Source of the DNA: Paguma larvata
Taxonomy: Eukaryota > Chordata > Mammalia > Carnivora > Viverridae
DNA length: 64,000 bases
Direction of reading: 5' to 3'
Assembly: GCA_030068075.1 (NCBI GenBank)
Contig: CM057823.1
Location: 18,076,485-18,140,484, forward strand
The notes under the pieces were generated by a model, which saw only the letters and a program-made list of their open reading frames with translations, was not told where the DNA came from and made no database searches. The first letter of the stretch is position 1; each line of letters begins with the position of its first letter. Position numbers and translations under genes: made by a program. Shown piece after piece: positions 58,673-64,000 of this stretch.

Positions 58673-59884
58673 CATGTATCTCCTCAGGCAAGGGAAACAA
58701 AAGCAAAGATATACTATTGAGATTGTACTAAAATAAAAACCTTATGCAGAGAAAAGAAAACCATTAACAAAATGAAAAGGCAACCTATGAAGTGGGAGAA
58801 GATACTTGTAGATGATATAACTGACAAGGGGTTAATATCCAAAATATATAAAGAATTTATACAACTCAACACCAACAAAATTTCAGACAATCTGATTAAA
58901 AAATTAGCAGAGGAATCAAATAGACATTTTTCCAAAGAAGACACATGGATAGCCAAGAGACATGTGAAAGGATGCTCACATCAGGGGAATGCAATGCAAA
59001 TTAAAACCACAATGAGATTTCACCTCATGCCTGTCAGAACAGCTATTACCAAAAGGACAAGAAATAACAAGTATTATTGAGATGTGGAGAAAAAGGAACC
59101 CTCTTGCACTATTGCTGGGAATGTAAATGGGGGTAGCCACTGTGGAAATCCCAGCATGAAGGTTCCTCAAAAAATTAAAAACAGATATATCATACAACCC
59201 ATTAATTCCATTTCTGGGTATTGACCTAAAGAAAACAAAAGCTCTAATTTGAAAAGGTATATTCACTTCTATGTTTAATGCAGCATTATTTACAACAGCC
59301 AAGATATGGAAACAACCTAAGTGTCCGTTGATAGATTAATAAAGAAGATATTTTAGATACACACTCACACACACACACACACACTCACACACACACACAC
59401 AATATTACTCATCCATAAAAAAATAATGAAACTGAGATCTCCCATTTGCAACAACATGGATAGACCTAGTGGGTATTATGCTAATTGAAATAAGTCAGAC
59501 TGAGGAAGACAAATGCCATATGATTTCACTTATATGTGGAATTTAAAAAACAAAACAAAACAAAACAAAGAAGCAAACAAAAAGAAGAAATATACCATAA
59601 ATACAGAAAACAAACTCATCGTTGCCAGATAAGAAGTTGGGAGAAAGACCAGAATGGATGAAGGGGAGTGGGAGATACAGGTTTCCAGGTAAGGAGTGAA
59701 TAAGTCACAGAAATAAGATGTACAGCATAGGGAATACAGTCAATGGTATTATAATAGCATTGTATGATGACGGTAATAGTTACACCTGTGTTGAGCATAG
59801 CATAACACATAGACTTGTCCAATAACTACGTTGTATACCTGAAACTAATGTAATATTGTGTGTCAACTATACATCATTTAAAAA
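58673..59884 (+). mobile_element. L1 ORF2 C-terminal part and 3' UTR
   Basis: Plus-strand continuation of the same L1: 'tctcctcaggcaagggaaac', 'aaaggcaacctatgaagtgg', 'ccaaaatatataaagaattt', 'gagatttcacctcatgcctg', 'accctcttgcactattgctg', 'tttgcaacaacatggataga' and a 3' UTR ending 'tgtcaactatacatc'. A (CA)n tract lies at 59358-59400 and an (AAAAC)n tract near 59545-59567. Together with the inverted segment this forms a 5'-inverted L1. Confidence 0.92.
59358..59400 (+). repeat. (CA)n microsatellite, interrupted
   Basis: AC repeat with two CTC interruptions, within L1 sequence. Confidence 0.93.
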
Positions 59885-60169
59885 ATTACTGAGAAAACTA
59901 TGTTTCCATAGACAGAAAAATCAGTTTTAGAGATTAAAAAGTATGAATTAACTTCGTAACATGTGTTAATTAACCAACTGGTCAGGTACAGATGTTCAAT
60001 AGGCACTAGAAAGTATCAAATGACACTTAAAATACTTTATTGTAGAGAGTCATGCAAGAACAATCTTGAAAAAGGCAAATGTTGGTAGTTTTAGCTTGAA
60101 TGTGATTGACCATCAGCATTACCATCGTAAGTATTTTCATAATCATTTTTCATGTTATTGATACTCTTT
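59885..60169. other. Short unique interval
   Basis: Just under 300 bases between L1 and MIR. Nothing recognised. Confidence 0.5.
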
Positions 60170-60390
60170 TTTGTGCTTAGTGTATGTAGATACTTCACAT
60201 AGTATTTTTAGTATTTAATTCAGATGTTAGACTAAGTTTACAAATAAAGAAGCTAAAAACTGAGAATTTCTGAATTCAGAAAATTGAAGCCACTTCCCCA
60301 AGGCTGCACCTCTGTGAGAATAAGGATTCCATCTTAGCATCATCTGACTGTAATCTCAAGGTCCTCTCACCATACCACGCTGCCACATAA
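60170..60390 (-). mobile_element. MIR fragment
   Basis: Complemented and eroded: 'agtttacaaataaagaagct', 'agccacttccccaaggctgc' and 'ctgactgtaatctcaaggtc' follow the MIR order (oligo-A region, 'acttgcccaaggtcac', 'gactccaaagtcc'). Confidence 0.6.
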
Positions 60391-60464
60391 GACAGAAAAT
60401 ATATCTGAAAGATATGAGTCGAAGAAAACAAACGAACAAACAAAAAACTGTGGTGAGCCAGAGG

Positions 60465-61430
60465 AAAAAGAGTAAAAAATGACAAAAGGAGTGATACTAG
60501 AAATTTGGCTAAATAAGATGTCCCTGCTTGTATCCTCCGCCCACAATAATTTGACATCCATTCGTGGCCAAAAGTGCCTTTGTGGACCTGTGGAATCCAG
60601 CATCATCCACCAAGGGGTCAGGGAGGAATCTCTCTGAACTGCGTCATAGGAGGCCAGACCTTGGCTGTAGACCCTGAAGTGGCCCATGAACTGACTCCCG
60701 CCCCCGTTAACCATGGTCCAGGAACCCCCAGAGAACACTGACTCAGACAATCACTCATGGATGAGAAAGACTTTGTGGAAGTCCAGGATTCTACACAGAA
60801 GATTTACCACACTGTTGCAGAAAAAAAGGAAAACAAGTAAGACTGGATGCACTGGAGAGGCTAAGGGGCACAGTTTGACTTTACTATTTCATCTTTCCCT
60901 CAAGGTGGCATAGTTCAGTGCAAAGAGATCCTTCTCAGCCCAAACTTTCCCCCGCAAAGGAAAGTGAGAGTGTATGAGTGAGTGACCAGCTTCTCCAGTT
61001 ATATGGGAGGCTGCAAAGAAACACATTTCTTTCTCACCCTGACTAGATTATTGAGCTGTAAGGTTCATGACTGGTGACTAGTGAACAACTAGGAGAAGAG
61101 TAGTCAGAGCTTAGATAAATGAAAGGGAAACAGATCTTATTAACTGAGGCTGGTCCGCTGGGAAGATGTCACATGAAGCACTGGGATTGCCTCACCGATG
61201 AATCTCCCAAATGGCCTAAAGCACCCACTGTGCTCTGCACCTTACTCATGTACCCTCCTATGCTGTGGTCAGCTTGCTGTGCATGCTTCCAACAGTGATA
61301 AGCAGGAAGCTAGCCCGAATCTGTGGGTCAGAGAGAGACCATACATTTGAGTATTCAGTATCACCCCTGGGAAAATGAAAAGGAGGCCATCAACACCTGG
61401 TTTGATGAGTTGTAGGATTGAGAGAAAGAA
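60465..61430 (+). mobile_element. Ancient L1 5' UTR
   Basis: Begins near 'gaaatttggctaaataagat', matching the 5' end of old mammalian L1 ('caaaataagatgcccc'). Then 'catccaccaaggggtcaggg', 'caatcactcatggatgagaa' and 'aggattctacacagaagatt'. This is upstream L1 sequence seldom kept in old copies. It leads directly into ORF1 sequence at about 61.44 kb. Confidence 0.6.
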
Positions 61431-62279
61431 TAAAGCTTAAAAATAATGCCACAGAGGTAGTGAATAGAACCAGCATATTCAAAGAAGAACTGAAAAAAAT
61501 CTTAGAATCTCTTGTGGGGCCAATGGAAGGTATTCCTCCTGGAAAATCAGTCACTAAAGATTGAAGGAGGTGACTATTATTTCAAAAAGAAAGACAGCAA
61601 TGCAAGACCTCGAGGAACATGAATAATCAAGGAAACATAACATCACCAAAGATCAAAATAATTTTTTAGTAACACCATGAATGTGGAGAGCTATAATTCA
61701 CCCAATAAAGAATTCAAAATAGCTGTTTTAAGGAATCTCAATGGGCTACAAGAAAACACAGACAGATAGCACAGCAAAAGCAGGAAAACAACACATGAAA
61801 ATGAGTAAGTGTAACAGAGATACAGAAATAAAAACACACACAAATTCTGGAGCTGAATACAATGAAAAATGCAAGACAACATCAATAACAGAAAGGTCAA
61901 GCAGAAGAAACAATTGATGAATCAGAGGACAGACCATTTGGAATTGTCCAATTGGAAAAAAAGAAAAAAATGAAGAGTAAACAAAGACTAAATGATGTAT
62001 AAGATACCATCAAAAGAAACAATCTGTGAATTATGGGAGTCCCAGAAGGAGAAGAGAGGGAGAAGGGGGCAGAAAACTTACATATGCAGGAAAATAGCTG
62101 AAAAAATTTCAAAAGTGTGTAGAGATTTAGACAATCAAGTTTATGAAGCTAGCAAGTCTCCCGAAAAAACTTAACCAAAAAAGATCTCTCCAAAACATAA
62201 CAAAACTGTCAAAAATAAAAGCAAAAGAGAAGAATCTCAAAGTGTAAAGAGAAAAGAAGCTTATTGTAAGGGAACCCCC

Positions 62280-62722
62280 AGAAGAGACTAAATGTCCATC
62301 AACCGACGAATGGATAAAGAAGATGTGGTATATATATACAATGGAATACTACGCAGCAACGAGGAAGAATGAAATTTGGCCATGCATAGCAACATGGATG
62401 GAACTGGAGGGTATTATGCCAAGTGAAACAAGTCAGTCAGAGAAAGACAGATACCATATGTTTCCATGCATAGGCGGATTTTGAGAGACTTAGCAGAAAA
62501 CCATGGGGGAAGGGAAGAGGGAAAAAGGAAAAAGACACAGAGAGGGAGGGAGACAAAACACAAGAGACTCTCAAAGACTAAGAACAAACCGAGGGTTGAG
62601 GGGGGTGTGAGAGGGAGAGAGTGGGTGACGGGCACAGAGGAGGGCACTTGTTGGGATGAGCACTGGGTGTTATAGGGAAGCCAATTTGACAATAAATTAT
62701 TTTAAAAAAAAGGAAAAAAAAA
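62280..62722 (+). mobile_element. Felid L1 3' end inserted in ancient L1 ORF1
   Basis: Starts near 'actaaatgtccatcaaccga', keeps 'aagaagatgtggtatatata', 'gcaacatggatggaactgga' and 'gtcagtcagagaaagacaga'. Then comes the purine-rich felid 3' UTR ('agagggagggagacaaaaca') and the terminus 'gagcactgggtgttataggg', plus an A-rich tail. Ancient L1 ORF1 sequence ('aaggctatccatgaatttct') resumes straight after. The target duplication is short or obscured (agaag on both sides). Confidence 0.88.
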
Positions 62723-63522
62723 GAAGGCTATCCATGAATTTCTCAGCATTAGTCTATAGGCCACGGAGAATCAGATGATATATTCAAAGTCTGAAAGAAA
62801 AATATCTGCCCACTATGAATATTATATCCATCAAATCTGTCCTTCAGAAATGAAAGAGATATAACGATGTTCCCAGATACACAAAAGCTGAGGGAGTTCA
62901 TTATGACTAGAAATACCTTACGAGAAATGCTGAAAGGAGTTCTTGAAGCTGAAATGCAAGGATGCTAATCAGTGACATAAAAACTCATGAACATATAAAA
63001 CATACTGGTAAAGGTAAGTATCGACTCAAGTTCAGAATATTTGAATATGGTGGTATGTTAGCATGTTAATGACAACTCTCATAAAAACACTGAAAGACAA
63101 AAATATTAAAAATAACTATAGCTACAAAATTTTATAAATTTATAACATAAAAAGAGATAATTTATGAAATAAACATAAAAGGAGAGGATAAAAGGGTAGT
63201 TTTCCATACATTTCAAGTTAAGTTCTTAGTGCTTAAGTAAACTAAACTAAATGGACTGTTATAAGATTTTTATGTAAGCCTTGTGATAACAACAAAGGAA
63301 AAAAATTAAAGTAGAAACACAAAAAATAAAAAGAGGGAATCAAAGCATACTAATAGACAATCATCAATTCACAAAGGAAGAGGGCAAGACAGAAAGGAGC
63401 AAGGGAACTAAAAATTGGCCAGAAATCATAAGATCGCATTAGTAACTTCTTACCAACCAGTAATTATTGCCAAGGTAAATGGATTGGATTATCCAATTAA
63501 AAGACCTAGAGTAGCTGAATGA

Positions 63523-63539
63523 AAAAAAAAAAAAAAAAA
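63523..63539 (+). repeat. Poly-A tract (A17)
   Basis: Homopolymer within the L1 ORF2 start region, at the site of the consensus 'ataaaaaaacaagacc'. It probably expanded by slippage. Confidence 0.9.
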
Positions 63540-64000
63540 GACCAAACCGTATGGAGCCTACAAGAGAGTCACTTCAGCTTTAAGGAACACCTAAGCTCAA
63601 AGTGAAGAGATGGAAAAAGGTATTTCATGCAAGTAGAAAACAAAGGAGAAAAAGGGCAGCTATACTTAGACAAAATAGATCTTAAGCCAAAGACTGTAAC
63701 AAGAGACAAATAAGGTCATTACATAATGATAAAGGGGTTAACTCATCAAAATGATATAACAATTGTAACTGTGAATGCACCCAACAATGGAGCCCTAAAT
63801 ATATTAAGCCAATACCAACCGATTTGAAGGAGGGAGTAGACAACAACACAAGAACAGTAGAAGACTTCAGCACACTTTCGACAATGCAGAGATTATCCAA
63901 ATGGGTAATCATTGGGAACTATTGCACTTGAACTAGAGTTTAGACCAAGTAGATATAACAGACATATACAAAACATCCCATCCAAGAGCAGCAGAATATT

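Larger units (their letters stand above)
61431..64000 (+). mobile_element. Ancient L1: ORF1, spacer and start of ORF2, running off the window
   Basis: ORF1-derived sequence covers about 61440-62279 and 62723-62970: 'ttcaaaatagctgttttaag', 'tgaatttctcagcattagtc', 'tccatcaaatctgtccttca' and 'agggagttcattatgactag'. It is followed by a long non-coding spacer. ORF2 endonuclease-domain sequence follows from about 63440 ('gtaaatggattggattatcc', 'gcctacaagagagtcacttc', 'tagacaaaatagatcttaag', 'aatgcacccaacaatggagc'). All frames are broken. A felid L1 3' end is inserted at about 62280-62722. The element continues past base 64000. Confidence 0.8.

Noticed and set aside
58035..59302. Frames of 80-108 codons on both strands
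   Set aside because: Fragments of L1 ORF2 in the inverted and sense segments, or shadows of them. No intact ORF2.
1..64000. CRISPR array, operon, phage or other prokaryotic-type system
   Set aside because: Repeats are interspersed transposons and microsatellites. There are no regularly spaced short repeats, no dense coding and no bacterial signals. The window is mammalian.

Overview
The window is non-coding DNA from a mammalian nuclear genome, almost certainly a felid. It carries 24 copies or fragments of the carnivore tRNA-Lys-derived CAN-SINE. The young copies have the felid-type head (GGGGCGCCTGGGTGGCTCAG), a CT-rich region and an ATAAA-rich tail. Two insertions are 3' ends of the recent felid L1, with the purine-rich 3' UTR and the 'cactgggtgttat' terminus. 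I found no protein-coding gene, no tRNA, rRNA or other structured RNA gene, and no bacterial-type feature. The open frames are short; the longest is about 152 codons and lies antisense inside an LTR-like block. What can be annotated is a layered record of transposable elements separated by anonymous unique sequence. Family names are from recognised consensus sequence, not a database search.

Region by region. 0-4.4 kb: plus-strand L1 sequence broken by a SINE, a putative solo LTR and an MLT1-type LTR. 5.4 kb: a small Tigger2/MER28-type DNA transposon. 9.6-14.8 kb: several plus-strand L1 pieces with a nested antisense felid L1 3' end and SINEs. 15-25 kb: mostly unique DNA with scattered SINEs and one LTR-like block (18.6-19.2 kb). 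24-27.6 kb: L2 remnants in both orientations. 28.1-33.1 kb: a degraded antisense ERVL-like provirus with a probable LTR pair and a second, ERV1-like solo LTR inside it. 33.3-33.8 kb: an antisense L1 3' end. 34.0-37.5 kb: a long antisense L2 copy split by three antisense LTRs and a SINE. 37.8-38.4 kb: MIR plus another LTR. 42-47.3 kb: an antisense L1 3' end with a (GT)n microsatellite, an inverted pair of MER5A elements, and another antisense L2 split by a SINE and an LTR. 50.4-56.5 kb: two similar L2-containing blocks in direct orientation. The first was split by a Tigger2 element that was itself hit by an L1 fragment and then a SINE at the same target sequence. 57.9-59.9 kb: an L1 with a 5' inversion. 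60.5 kb to the end: a nearly 5'-complete ancient L1 (5' UTR, ORF1, spacer, start of ORF2) interrupted by a felid L1 3' end and running off the window.

Nothing here works together as a gene system. The interest lies in the nesting order of insertions, the target-site duplications, a few young SINE insertions that may be polymorphic, and some unique stretches that could be conserved regulatory DNA. I saw no evidence of an undescribed functional system.
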